Assembly: GCF_003591515.1 (NCBI RefSeq)
Contig: NZ_QZCG01000013.1
Coordinates: 62,001 to 126,000, forward strand
Reading direction: 5' to 3'
Source: Paracoccus onubensis
GTDB taxonomy: Bacteria > Pseudomonadota > Alphaproteobacteria > Rhodobacterales > Rhodobacteraceae
Length of the DNA: 64,000 bases
Under the pieces are notes generated by a model, which had not been told where the DNA came from, did not search any database, and saw nothing but the letters and a program-made list of their open reading frames with translations. Position 1 is the first letter of the stretch, and every line of letters starts with the position of its first letter. Below, piece after piece: positions 10,174-18,395 of this stretch. Made by a program: the position numbers and the translations under genes.

Positions 10174-11855
10174 GCGCACCGGTCAATATGGGCGTGGTCC
10201 TTCTGTGCCACGAGAATTTGCAGATGGCGGCACGGATCGCCCGGATCTGGGCCGAGGGCGGGGCGAAAGTCGCGATCCATGTCGACGCGAAATCTCCTGA
10301 AACCGAAATAGATCAGATGAAGGCCGCGCTGTCGGATCTGCCCGGCATTCGCTTTTCCCGCCGGGTTCGCTGCGGTTGGGGGCGCTTCAGCCTGATCGAG
10401 GCAACGCAGCATGCGGCATCCCTGCTGCTGGAGGAATTCCCCGACTGCACGCATGTCTATCTTGCATCCGGTTCCTGCCTGCCATTACGCCCGATCTCGG
10501 ATCTCGCCGCATTTCTCGCCTTGTCCCCCGACCGTGACTATATCGAAAGCGTTGACGCGAATGAGGTCGCATGGGTCATCGGCGGGCTGAACAAAGAACG
10601 CTTCACGATGTATTTCCCGTTCGACTGGCGCAAACGACGCAAACTGTTCGATTCCTGCGTCAATCTTCAGCGACGGCTGGGCATCAGGCGAAGATTGCCG
10701 CGCGGTCTTACCCCGCATCTCGGCTCGCAATGGTGGTGCCTGACCGCGCGGACGCTGCGTGCAATCCTGGACGATCCGCGGCGCTGGGAATATGATCGTT
10801 ACTTCCGCCGAAGCTGGATCCCCGATGAAAGCTACTTCCAGACGCTGGCTCGGCGACATTCGAACAGGATCGAAAGCCGTTCGCTGACATTCTCGCGTTT
10901 TGATCATCGTGGACGGCCCTATCGGGCCTATGACGACCACATCCCGATACTCGAGGAATCGAATTGTTTCGTCGCGCGGAAAACCTGGCCGGGTGCGACC
11001 CGCTTGCTGGAGCATTTTCCCAGACCCGCCAAATCCGACCCCGATCCCTCACCCCCGCAACCCGCCCATATCGAAAGACTGATCGCGCGCGCGCTCAGCC
11101 GCCGGGTTCTGGGGCGTCCGGGCCTGTATATGCAAAGCCGTTTCCCCCGGAAGGATGCCGAGAACGGAAAGACCTCTGCGCCCTACGCCTTGTTTCAGGG
11201 ACTGACTGACATTTTCCCCGATTTTGAGACATGGCTGGCCGAACATCTTTCCGGCGACGTTCACGGCCATCTTCTGGGACCGGAAAAGGTGGAATTCGCA
11301 GGCCGGCCCGAGATCGGGCCCGGAGCATTGTCCTGCAGTGCCGAGATTCGTGATTACGACACCCAGCGCTTCCTTGCCGCGTTGATCCGCGTCACCGAAA
11401 AGATGCAGATCTTTCAGTTCAGCCCCCGCGACAATCAAAGCCTTAACTGGTTCATGGCGACCGATTCCAACGCCACGCTTTTCGTGGTGACCGGGGCCTG
11501 GAACCTGCCGCTGCTCGAAACCGGGATGCCCTTCGACGACGTTCGCCGGATTACCGCCATGCTCCAGCGAACCGAGATGGATCAGCTTGAGATTCTCAAT
11601 TCCGTTTGGGTCAAGGCGCGCGTCCAACTTTGGGAATTCAACGATTTCATCGCAAGACCCCAGGCGATCCTTGACAAGGCACTGGGCCAGATCGACCCGA
11701 ATGCCAAACCCATCACCAGCCTGCCCCCCATGCGCGATACCACGGGACTGGCAGAACATCTGCAACGTCTGCGCAATTCCGGGCTGCATCCACGCCTGAC
11801 CGGCGATCAGCCGATCACCAAGGCATCGCATATCCTGACAAGGAACGAAATCTGA
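10170..11855 (+). CDS. Core-2/I-branching type glycosyltransferase (GT14) with extra C-terminal domain
   Basis: The N-terminal ~290 residues match the Branch/core-2 GlcNAc-transferase family: VVLLCHENLQ at the start, IHVDAKSP, then the YLASGSCLPLRP motif and LGSQWWCLTAR, WIPDESYFQT. A second domain of about 230 residues follows (from about residue 310), as in the Rhodobacteraceae two-domain proteins known by a DUF5927/5928 label. These are usually annotated beta-1,6-N-acetylglucosaminyltransferases. 561 residues. It overlaps its upstream neighbour by 4 bases and shares one base (TGATG) with the sulfotransferase downstream, so all are one transcript. Confidence 0.85.
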   Translation: MSAPVNMGVVLLCHENLQMAARIARIWAEGGAKVAIHVDAKSPETEIDQMKAALSDLPGIRFSRRVRCGWGRFSLIEATQHAASLLLEEFPDCTHVYLASGSCLPLRPISDLAAFLALSPDRDYIESVDANEVAWVIGGLNKERFTMYFPFDWRKRRKLFDSCVNLQRRLGIRRRLPRGLTPHLGSQWWCLTARTLRAILDDPRRWEYDRYFRRSWIPDESYFQTLARRHSNRIESRSLTFSRFDHRGRPYRAYDDHIPILEESNCFVARKTWPGATRLLEHFPRPAKSDPDPSPPQPAHIERLIARALSRRVLGRPGLYMQSRFPRKDAENGKTSAPYALFQGLTDIFPDFETWLAEHLSGDVHGHLLGPEKVEFAGRPEIGPGALSCSAEIRDYDTQRFLAALIRVTEKMQIFQFSPRDNQSLNWFMATDSNATLFVVTGAWNLPLLETGMPFDDVRRITAMLQRTEMDQLEILNSVWVKARVQLWEFNDFIARPQAILDKALGQIDPNAKPITSLPPMRDTTGLAEHLQRLRNSGLHPRLTGDQPITKASHILTRNEI

Positions 11856-13264
11856 TGACCGACGCTTTTCGCAGTTTTGTGATCTTCGCCGAAATGCGCA
11901 CCGGCTCGAATCTGCTCGAGGCAACGCTGAACGCCGTCAGGAAAGTCACCTGCTTCGGAGAGGCGTTCAATCCCTATATGATGGGCTGGCCGGACAAGGA
12001 TGAAATGCTGGGGATCACCCGCGACGAGCGGGAAACCGATCCGATGCGGCTGCTCGACAAGCTTTTCAACAAGCCTGATCATCTTCCGGGATTCCGCTAT
12101 TTTCACGATCACGATCCGCGGGTGTTCGACGCCATTATGGACGACCGTCGCTGTGCAAAGGTCATCCTGACCCGCAATCCATTGGAAAGCTATGTCTCGA
12201 CCCGGCTGGCCTGGGAAACGAACCAATGGAAGCTGAATGAAACCGAAACCCCGATCCCGGCATCGATCACCTATAACCGTGAGGAATTTCGCCAGACCCT
12301 GTCGAAGCAGATCGAGTTTCAGCGGCGGATCGTTCATCATCTTCAGTCCACCGGTCAGAGTGCATTCTGGCTTGATTACAACGATCTCCGCGACAGCTCG
12401 GTGATGACCGGCCTGCTTCACTGGCTTGGCCGCAGCGACGTGCAGAATGTCAAACCCGCAAGCGATCAGGTTCCGCAAAATCCGCGCTCCATGGAAGAGA
12501 AGGTCACGAATTTTCAGGAGATGCAGGACGATCTGCAGCAACTGGACCCGTTCGCGATTGGGCAGATCCCGAATTTCGAGCCCAGCCGAGGTCCCGCCGT
12601 CCCCAGTTTTCTGACCAGCGAGGCAGGCTCGGGCCTGCTTTACATGCCGGTCAGGGACGGAGGAGCAGTTCCGCAAGAAGGGTGGTTCGAGGTTTTGGGG
12701 CAAACCGGGCGCAACCATACGCAAAACAGCCTGCGCCAGTGGAAGCGGCAACATCCGGGACATCGCAGCTTCATCATCCTGCGGCATCCGCTGCACCGCG
12801 CCTGGGAGGCCTTCCTGCATCTGCTGTCAGAGGCCAAACCTGAACTGCGGCAATTGATGCGCGAGGTTCATCGCGTGGATCTGCCTGTGGATGACGCATT
12901 GACCGACTTGGACGATGCGAGCACAGTCAGGCTGTTCCACCAGTTCCTTGAATTTCTGGGCCGCAACCTCAACGGCCAGACCACGCTTCCGACCCACCCT
13001 CATTGGGCAAGTCAGTCCGCGGTGCTGGCGGGCTTCAGCCAGTTCGTGCAGCCCGATATTCTGATCCGCGAGGATCGTCTTCAGGCAGATATCGACTATC
13101 TGTGCCAAAGTGCGAATATCCCCGACCCGCAGCTCGAGCGTATCGAAATTCCGGCACCGCCGGCACTCCTGTCGGATAAGGAGCTGATAACCGCCGCTTT
13201 TTCCGCCTATCAACGCGATTACGTGGCATTCGGCTTCCGAAAGAACCCCGCAAGCGGCGCATGA
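11855..13264 (+). CDS. Sulfotransferase, NodH-like, two-domain
   Basis: Probable PAPS-dependent carbohydrate sulfotransferase, often labelled NodH-like in Rhodobacteraceae. The N-terminal half shows the 5'-phosphosulfate loop FAEMRTGSN (11-19) and the 3'-phosphate motif RNPLESYVS (107-115). The C-terminal half has a second sulfotransferase-like motif, ILRHPLHRAWEAF (about 307-319), so the 469-residue protein looks like two such domains in one chain, the second without a clear 5' loop. It closes the galU operon. The presence of cysQ 7 kb upstream supports sulfation of the encoded glycan. The acceptor is unknown. Confidence 0.85.
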   Translation: MTDAFRSFVIFAEMRTGSNLLEATLNAVRKVTCFGEAFNPYMMGWPDKDEMLGITRDERETDPMRLLDKLFNKPDHLPGFRYFHDHDPRVFDAIMDDRRCAKVILTRNPLESYVSTRLAWETNQWKLNETETPIPASITYNREEFRQTLSKQIEFQRRIVHHLQSTGQSAFWLDYNDLRDSSVMTGLLHWLGRSDVQNVKPASDQVPQNPRSMEEKVTNFQEMQDDLQQLDPFAIGQIPNFEPSRGPAVPSFLTSEAGSGLLYMPVRDGGAVPQEGWFEVLGQTGRNHTQNSLRQWKRQHPGHRSFIILRHPLHRAWEAFLHLLSEAKPELRQLMREVHRVDLPVDDALTDLDDASTVRLFHQFLEFLGRNLNGQTTLPTHPHWASQSAVLAGFSQFVQPDILIREDRLQADIDYLCQSANIPDPQLERIEIPAPPALLSDKELITAAFSAYQRDYVAFGFRKNPASGA

Positions 13265-13446
13265 ACGGCATTATCGTCTGGAACGGATGCAGAGGTTTTC
13301 TTGGACAGCGCGCCGAACGGAACTGGAATAAGCACGCAGGGTGAGGCGATGAAAGGTCCACGCTATCGATTAGCGCGGGACAGAACCCATTTCTCTGTGG
13401 CCATCGGAAAATAAAATCATCCGCCGTGAGGCCGCTGACACCCTCC

Positions 13447-14212
13447 AGGGTCCATCCCTATAAATTTTAAATCCAGAAGATCATGATGGCGGTGGGGATG
13501 ATGGCGTTTAGGAAGATATCTCCACATCGCTCGCAGCGTGTCACGATATCGCGCGAGTCTTTCAGTCAGTTGAAGGCGTTCTCGATACGGTAACGCTTTC
13601 GATAAAGGCGCCTGTTGTATCTGGCGGGCTTCTTGCGCTTTTTCCGGGGCGGTATATCACGCTCCTTGAGAGCATCTTGCAGCCAATCGGCATCATATGC
13701 CTTATCGCCCAGGACGCGCCTGGCGGGAGGTAAGTGACACAGAAGCGCAAGAGCGCCACGACTGTCAGCCATCTGGCCAGGATGGCAGGAAGAAGTTCAA
13801 CGGCCGCCCTTGCCGTCGCTGAGCATGTGCAGCTTGGAGTTCAGGCCGCCATGCGGTGCGCCTTCAGAAACGTGCTGTCGATCATCAGAGTATCGCCTTG
13901 GTTTCCAGGCTGCGCCAATTCTTGAAATATTCGCGCGAAAACGCCCATCCGGAACCAGCGGGCAAACCAGATTATACAGGGTCTTGCAGGGGCCATGGAC
14001 TGCAGGCGCATCCTGCCAGCGAAGCCCATATTGCTTGACGGAGATGATCCCACTTAGAACCCTGCAGTCATCCGATCTGGCGCGCCCTCGGAGCTTGGGG
14101 AAGAAAGGTTGAATACGCCGCATCTGTTGCGTGCTCAGCCAGAAATATCGCTTGTCTCTTTTGCTCATGACAAGCGTGAATCATTCAACAGAAATTTATA
14201 GGGATGGACCCT
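13447..14212 (+). mobile_element. Decayed IS5-family insertion sequence with perfect 21-bp inverted repeats
   Basis: The ends are perfect 21-base inverted repeats: left 13447-13467 starting AGGGTCCATCCC, right 14192-14212 ending GGGATGGACCCT. Between them a transposase gene lies on the minus strand. About 766 bases fits a small IS5-family element (IS427/IS1031-like group). No target-site duplication is visible at the edges, so one flank may have been deleted or recombined. The element sits just after the glycan operon and before an AT-rich segment. Confidence 0.85.
13467..14168 (-). pseudogene. Broken IS5-family transposase
   Basis: The start MSKRDKRYFWLSTQQM and pieces GLRWQDAP, GVFARIFQEL, MIDSTFLKAHR, LNSKLHML, LGDKAYDADW and YRKRYRIENAFN follow the order of an IS427-type DDE transposase, with the first Asp in MIDSTF and the second in LGDKAYDAD. 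The pieces fall in different frames, with breaks near 13990, 13850 and 13795. An in-frame TGA follows ENAFN at about 13565, before LKD...FWI and the stop at 13467. Even allowing for the programmed frameshift known in this group, the gene is dead as read. Confidence 0.85.
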
Positions 14213-14627
14213 AGGGAATGTTCGATTTTCAGGACACAAATCAAACATGGTTTATTTTCTGCAATCAATACCCATACAATACCACAATAAAAATCTGTAA
14301 TCTGGTATTTAAAACATAAGTTTTGTTAAGAAATTTCACGAATACGTGACCAATCGTGATGATATTATTACATGATAAAATTGCTGAATCCCTTCCCCCA
14401 CAAAACCATGACAAGAAATGCAGATTTTTTATTTCGATATCTGCAAATTACAACAATCAATAAAATCAGTTATTTATATAAATTTGTCCCGAACGAAATT
14501 CATGATCCACCGCTCAATGATCTGGATTTTTCAAAATTATCCCCTGTATCCCACCAAATCGTTTGACATGATGCATGCTTATCCTCCATCCTTACATTTC
14601 AAAATATAAACAGGGAGAGCATGAAAT
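14213..14627. other. AT-rich intergenic segment
   Basis: About 415 bases that are strikingly AT-rich compared with everything around them, rich in A and T runs (for example around 14240-14345 and 14420-14500). A 64-codon open frame at 14372-14566 has no ribosome site and no recognisable motif and is probably chance. The composition, next to an insertion sequence, suggests foreign or relaxed-constraint DNA; it may also hold the promoter of the gene at 14628. Confidence 0.6.
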
Positions 14628-15107
14628 ATGTTTAAAAAACTTCAGGAATATCAACCAACCAAAGGAACTTTGGCATGGACTGCGGTTGGTACTGCAGTTC
14701 TGACGATGGTTATCGGATTCACCGCAGGCGGCTGGGTGACCGGTGGATCCGCTCGGGAAATGACAGAGCAGGCGACAAATGACAGCCGCAAACAACTGGT
14801 TGCTTCCATCTGCGTCGACAGGTTCGTATCGGATGTCAACGCCGCGGACAATTTCGCAAAGTTGAAGGAGGCAAGATCCTATGAGCGGGACAATCTCATC
14901 GAAGATGGCGGCTGGAGCACGATAGACGCGCTGGAGGATCAGATTTCCGGGGCAGCCGATCTATGCGCCAAGCAAGTTGCCGCACTGGACGAGCTTCCTG
15001 AAGTCAAGATGGATGCCGTCGCCGATGTTGGCGGTACCGAGACAGTTCCAGCATCAGAGGCGAATACGACCGATGCCGTGCCGGGCGAAGGCGAGAATGC
15101 AGGTTAG
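14628..15107 (+). CDS. Membrane-anchored protein of unknown function
   Basis: 159 residues. One hydrophobic segment at about residues 17-37 (TLAWTAVGTAVLTMVIGFTAGG) acts as an anchor with a short cytoplasmic N-terminus. The rest, about 120 residues, is predicted outside the cytoplasm, contains two cysteines (in ASICVDR and ADLCAKQ) and ends in an acidic, Ala/Thr-rich tail. GGGAGAG precedes the ATG. I do not recognise the family with certainty, though similar small single-pass proteins occur in alphaproteobacteria. It lies tail-to-tail with the anti-sigma gene and has no ECF-type promoter that I can see. Confidence 0.75.
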   Translation: MFKKLQEYQPTKGTLAWTAVGTAVLTMVIGFTAGGWVTGGSAREMTEQATNDSRKQLVASICVDRFVSDVNAADNFAKLKEARSYERDNLIEDGGWSTIDALEDQISGAADLCAKQVAALDELPEVKMDAVADVGGTETVPASEANTTDAVPGEGENAG

Positions 15108-15422
15108 ATTCCGGTATTCCCAAAGCGCTAGAACTCTCTCCTGATCAACATTCGGGCGCCCACAAACCAATTGGGCTCCCGGACAGTTTGCGTTCCTGAT
15201 CCGCCCTCGCATACGCGCCCAGTCACGCAGATTTCGGAAGAACGTCTGTCTCGTGATCAGCCTCGGCCAAACGGTTACGGTTGACGGCGCGGACACTGGC
15301 GGGCATGAAATTATCGCAACCGGAATGAATAACGAAACCATGACGCTTGGGGTCAGGACCGACTGACCGGGCTGTGTTTGGAAGATGTTCATCCGGACTT
15401 GCCATGCCGCGAACGCCAAATG
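15108..15422. other. Intergenic region with possible coding relics
   Basis: 315 bases between converging genes. On the plus strand, bases 15241-15366 read as a short open stretch (ISLGQTVTVDGADTGGHE...) that looks compositionally like a protein fragment, but it has no start, no ribosome site and no family that I recognise. No convincing terminator hairpin is visible. Confidence 0.4.
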
Positions 15423-16154
15423 TCATTCGGCTAAGGCTGCAGCCTCCTCTTCCGGCGTCAGAGGAGCGCCAGCTTGGGTATTGGCAAGAAAGGCGTCCAA
15501 TTCCTCAAGCTCGCCCGCAGCAGGCACATAACCGTCGGTGGCAGCTTCGACATCCATTGCGAAGCGTGGTGACCAGTCATCCCGATCACGGCACGCAACG
15601 CTGATCTTCATACCGGTGGCGTTATGCGTTTCGAACTCCCGGCACAATTCGTCTTTGCCATTCCGATATGACGCGATCATGGTAAGGGTAGTCTGTTCGT
15701 CCAGCGCCTGCGCCTCGCCCGATGGCAGATTGTCCAACGCGGCGACCTGCGCAGCGTCCAGCCTAGCGGAGCCGGCGGAATCGCCCAGCTGCCACCACAA
15801 CCCGCCGCCGATCAGGGCCAGGGCCAAAGCCGCGGCAATTGCCGCCAGCGGACGACGATTGATGTTTCCGGGCGTCGCAGCGGATATATCGACGGCGCCG
15901 GACGTGGCTGCGGCGGTATTGGCCGGGGCAACGGATGCCGCCCGAATTCTGGCGATCAGCTGGGCATCCTGTGCCGAGGATTGTGCAAACGCGTCCTGCG
16001 CTTCAGCCTGCAAGCGGTTCCGACTTTCGGAAAACAGTCGCAGCCGGGCCTGCAAATCGGGATCGGCATCGATTGCCGCCGCAACCCGGGTCGTTGTCGC
16101 TGGGTCAAGTTCACCATCGGCAAAGGCCATTAGTGTTTCGTCATCGATCTGCAT
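15423..16154 (-). CDS. Anti-sigma factor (membrane-anchored)
   Basis: 243 residues. The N-terminus MQIDDETLMAFADGELDPA is the typical start of ECF anti-sigma factors; the HxxxCxxC zinc motif is absent. A transmembrane segment lies at about 103-123, followed by a ~120-residue periplasmic domain with two Cys (in DELCREF and VACRDRD) and an acidic tail. It follows the sigma gene on the same strand after 52 bases. A GGAATAA-N14-CGTAA promoter overlaps the end of the sigma gene, so the sigma factor probably raises its own inhibitor. The signal sensed is unknown. Confidence 0.88.
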   Translation of the reverse strand: MQIDDETLMAFADGELDPATTTRVAAAIDADPDLQARLRLFSESRNRLQAEAQDAFAQSSAQDAQLIARIRAASVAPANTAAATSGAVDISAATPGNINRRPLAAIAAALALALIGGGLWWQLGDSAGSARLDAAQVAALDNLPSGEAQALDEQTTLTMIASYRNGKDELCREFETHNATGMKISVACRDRDDWSPRFAMDVEAATDGYVPAAGELEELDAFLANTQAGAPLTPEEEAAALAE

Positions 16155-16193
16155 GCACGCCTCGAACAGCTTGAGTAGATATCGCCTTCAACT

Positions 16194-16218
16194 TACGGTC
16201 CGACAGTCATTTTATTCC
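16194..16218 (-). promoter_or_regulatory. ECF-type promoter for the anti-sigma gene
   Basis: Read on the minus strand: GGAATAA (16218-16212), 14 bases, CGTAA (16197-16193). The -35 element overlaps the last codons and stop of the sigma gene, and the anti-sigma ATG lies about 40 bases downstream. Same sequence and spacing as the sites before the protease, RTX and Asp/His-rich genes. Confidence 0.75.
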
Positions 16219-16698
16219 CAGCTTTTCTGAAAGGGCCATCCGCGCCCGAGCCAACCGGCTCATGACCGTTCCCTTGGGTATACTCAGTACTTCCGCTGTT
16301 TCGGCATAACTCAGTTCCTCGATGCATACGAGATGCAGGATGTCCCTTTGCTCGACCGGCAGGGTTTCCATCGCGTCCAGCGCAGAGTGCAGCATCAGGC
16401 GCGTCTCGACCGTCGCTACGCCATCGGTGGAAACGATATCGGGCATTTCAAACACATCGAGCTGGGTGCCCTGCGTCCGATTCCGCCGGGTCATGTCGAT
16501 ATAGGCATTGCGAAGGATACGGAACAACCACGGTTCCAGCCGCATCCCTGAATCATAACTGGCATGGTTGGCCAAAGCACGCTCGACCGTGATCTGCACC
16601 AGATCATCCGCGATATCGACCCGCCGTGACAGCGAAATGGCATAGCGACGCAGATTTGGCAGCAATTCAATCAGCGATTCGCCGAACGCGGCGTCCAT
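16207..16698 (-). CDS. ECF-family RNA polymerase sigma factor
   Basis: 163 residues, the usual ECF size, with region 2 (about 12-78, including DIADDLVQITVERAL and LEPWLFRILRNAYID) and region 4 (about 105-158, LPVEQRDILHLVCIEELSYAETAEVL then IPKGTVMSRLARAR). AGAGGAGA precedes the ATG. It diverges from the S8 protease gene and is followed by its anti-sigma gene. No GGAAT-N16-CGTA site is visible in front of the sigma gene itself, unlike its neighbours, so it may not be autoregulated from an adjacent promoter. Confidence 0.93.
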   Translation of the reverse strand: MDAAFGESLIELLPNLRRYAISLSRRVDIADDLVQITVERALANHASYDSGMRLEPWLFRILRNAYIDMTRRNRTQGTQLDVFEMPDIVSTDGVATVETRLMLHSALDAMETLPVEQRDILHLVCIEELSYAETAEVLSIPKGTVMSRLARARMALSEKLGIK

Positions 16699-16736
16699 AG
16701 ATTCTCCTCTGCCCTGTTATTTTCCCTAAAACTGAC

Positions 16737-16762
16737 GGAATAATTGGAAGGATCGGTCGTAA
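16737..16762 (+). promoter_or_regulatory. ECF-type promoter for the S8 protease gene
   Basis: GGAATAA (16737-16743), 14 bases, CGTAA (16758-16762). A transcript would start near 16768, which excludes the ATG at 16763 and supports the ATG at 16796, itself preceded by GAGAGG. Confidence 0.75.
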
Positions 16763-16795
16763 ATGTCCAGAAACCAGACCTCGAGAGGCGTTACA

Positions 16796-18115
16796 ATGTC
16801 ACGAACACTTTGCATGATTGCCATCTTTCTGGCGGCATTCTGCATACAACCCCAGTTTGGTCCAGATGGTCCGGGGCTGGTCCGAATGGCTCTGGCGGAT
16901 GATGATGATGATGATGACGGGCCCCGTCGTGTTCGCCGTCCCGCGATCACGGATGATGACGACGACGATGGACGGGTCATTCGCCGCCGGGTCCCCGCGC
17001 CTGTGATCGCCCCACTGCCTCGGCGCGCGCCTGAAGAGATCCTGGTGCGCGGGCTGACTGACGAGGAACTGGATGTTCTCGAGCAGCAGGGATTTGCGCT
17101 ACTGGCGCGACATGAACTGTCATCCGGTCAGTCCCTTATGCGCATGCGCAAGCCCAGGGAAATGACCATGCAGCAGGCAAGGCAGATCGCCCGGGAACTG
17201 GATTCGTCTGAAAGCGCGGATTTCAACCATTACTACCGTAGCGAACAGGCCGAATCCTGCCACGGTATCGATTGTCTCGCGCGGCAGGTCATCGCATGGC
17301 CGGTCACGCATTCCGGCTGCGGTTCCTTGCCTGTTATCGGGATGGTCGATACGGGACTGAATTCCGAACATCCGGCACTTTCGGATGCGGATATTCATGT
17401 ACATCGAATCGCCGCAAGCGATCCGGCCGAAGCATCCGGACTATTGCACGGCACGGCGGTAGCGTCCTTGCTGGTCGGCGATACCGACAGCCGCTCACCG
17501 GGATTGATCCCGAAAGCACGGCTTGTCGCGGTCGATGCCTTCCAGAAAGTTCAGGAAGATGAGCGCACAGATGCTTTCGCGCTGATTCAGGCACTTGATT
17601 ATTTGTCCCGGCAGAACGTGAGAATCGTGAATCTGTCCCTGGCTGGTCCGCCGAACGCAACGCTCAGATCTCAGATTACCCGGATGGCAGCCGACAATAT
17701 CGTGCTCGTGGCAGCCGCCGGAAATTATGGTCCTTCGGCCAAGCCCGCTTATCCCGCCGCGTATGATCCTGTCATCGCCGTGACCGCTGTGGATCGGCGT
17801 AGGCAGGTCTATCGTCGGGCAAATCGCGGCGAGCATATCGATCTGGCGGCTCCGGGTGTGAATGTGTGGACTGCGGCGTCGATCAGCGGTGCGCGCACCA
17901 AGACCGGCACCTCCTATGCGGCGCCTTTCGTGACGGCAGCGGCGGCATTGTTGTTACAAAGCAGGCCGGAGCTGTCCGCAGCAGCTGTTCGCGAACAGCT
18001 TGTGATACGGGCGCGTGATCTGGGCAGCGAAGGGCATGACAACATCTTTGGCCACGGCTTGCTGACACCTCCCGATAGCTGCGGGACGCCTGCGACCGGA
18101 ATTGATGCCGGATAG
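16796..18115 (+). CDS. Secreted S8 (subtilisin-like) serine protease with Asp-run propeptide
   Basis: 439 residues from ATG 16796. An N-terminal hydrophobic signal (about 4-18) is followed by an unusual region with two Asp runs (35-41 and 53-58) separated by Arg-rich patches, then a probable propeptide. The catalytic domain carries the full triad: D185 in MVDTG, H218 in LHGTAVAS, S373 in GTSYAAPF, plus the oxyanion N310 in AAAGN. Cysteines at 155, 160, 175 and 429 could form disulfides. Likely periplasmic or extracellular. It diverges from the ECF sigma gene and has a matching ECF-type promoter. The substrate is unknown; the neighbouring RTX and Asp/His-rich proteins or the anti-sigma factor are candidates. 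Confidence 0.9.
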   Translation: MSRTLCMIAIFLAAFCIQPQFGPDGPGLVRMALADDDDDDDGPRRVRRPAITDDDDDDGRVIRRRVPAPVIAPLPRRAPEEILVRGLTDEELDVLEQQGFALLARHELSSGQSLMRMRKPREMTMQQARQIARELDSSESADFNHYYRSEQAESCHGIDCLARQVIAWPVTHSGCGSLPVIGMVDTGLNSEHPALSDADIHVHRIAASDPAEASGLLHGTAVASLLVGDTDSRSPGLIPKARLVAVDAFQKVQEDERTDAFALIQALDYLSRQNVRIVNLSLAGPPNATLRSQITRMAADNIVLVAAAGNYGPSAKPAYPAAYDPVIAVTAVDRRRQVYRRANRGEHIDLAAPGVNVWTAASISGARTKTGTSYAAPFVTAAAALLLQSRPELSAAAVREQLVIRARDLGSEGHDNIFGHGLLTPPDSCGTPATGIDAG

Positions 18116-18218
18116 GCTGATTCTGCCTTTCGGCGTTAACCTGCGGCCAAATGTACGTGGCCCGAAACCGAAGCGGAGTTTCGCCACAATTTCAGTTCTT
18201 AAAAAAATCACGGTCCAG

Positions 18219-18244
18219 GGAATAATATTGCGTTACCCGCGTAA
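18219..18244 (+). promoter_or_regulatory. ECF-type promoter for the RTX gene
   Basis: GGAATAA (18219-18225), 14 bases, CGTAA (18240-18244). The predicted transcript starts near 18251, leaving an untranslated leader of about 145 bases before the RTX start at 18396; no open frame of note lies in the leader. Confidence 0.72.
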
Positions 18245-18395
18245 TCGCAGTGGCTTCGGACAAACCGGTAGATCACCAAGCGTCGACCGGTGCCCATTCC
18301 GAAAAATGGGTGTCAGAACCCTCGGACCATGCGGCGGCACATCGTGCTAAGACATGTTCGGGCAAGGAAACCTTTTATCGTAAGGATGCACAAAA

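Noticed and set aside
13322..13350. GGAATAA after the sulfotransferase gene
   Set aside because: No CGTAA at the required distance; likewise the GGAATAA occurrences near 3853, 30438 and 39794.
14372..14566. 64-codon frame in the AT-rich patch
   Set aside because: No ribosome site, no recognisable motif, and the patch has no sign of codon bias.
15241..15366. Protein-like stretch ISLGQTVTVDGADTGGHE... on the plus strand
   Set aside because: No start or ribosome site and no recognised family; could be a relic but cannot be supported as a gene.
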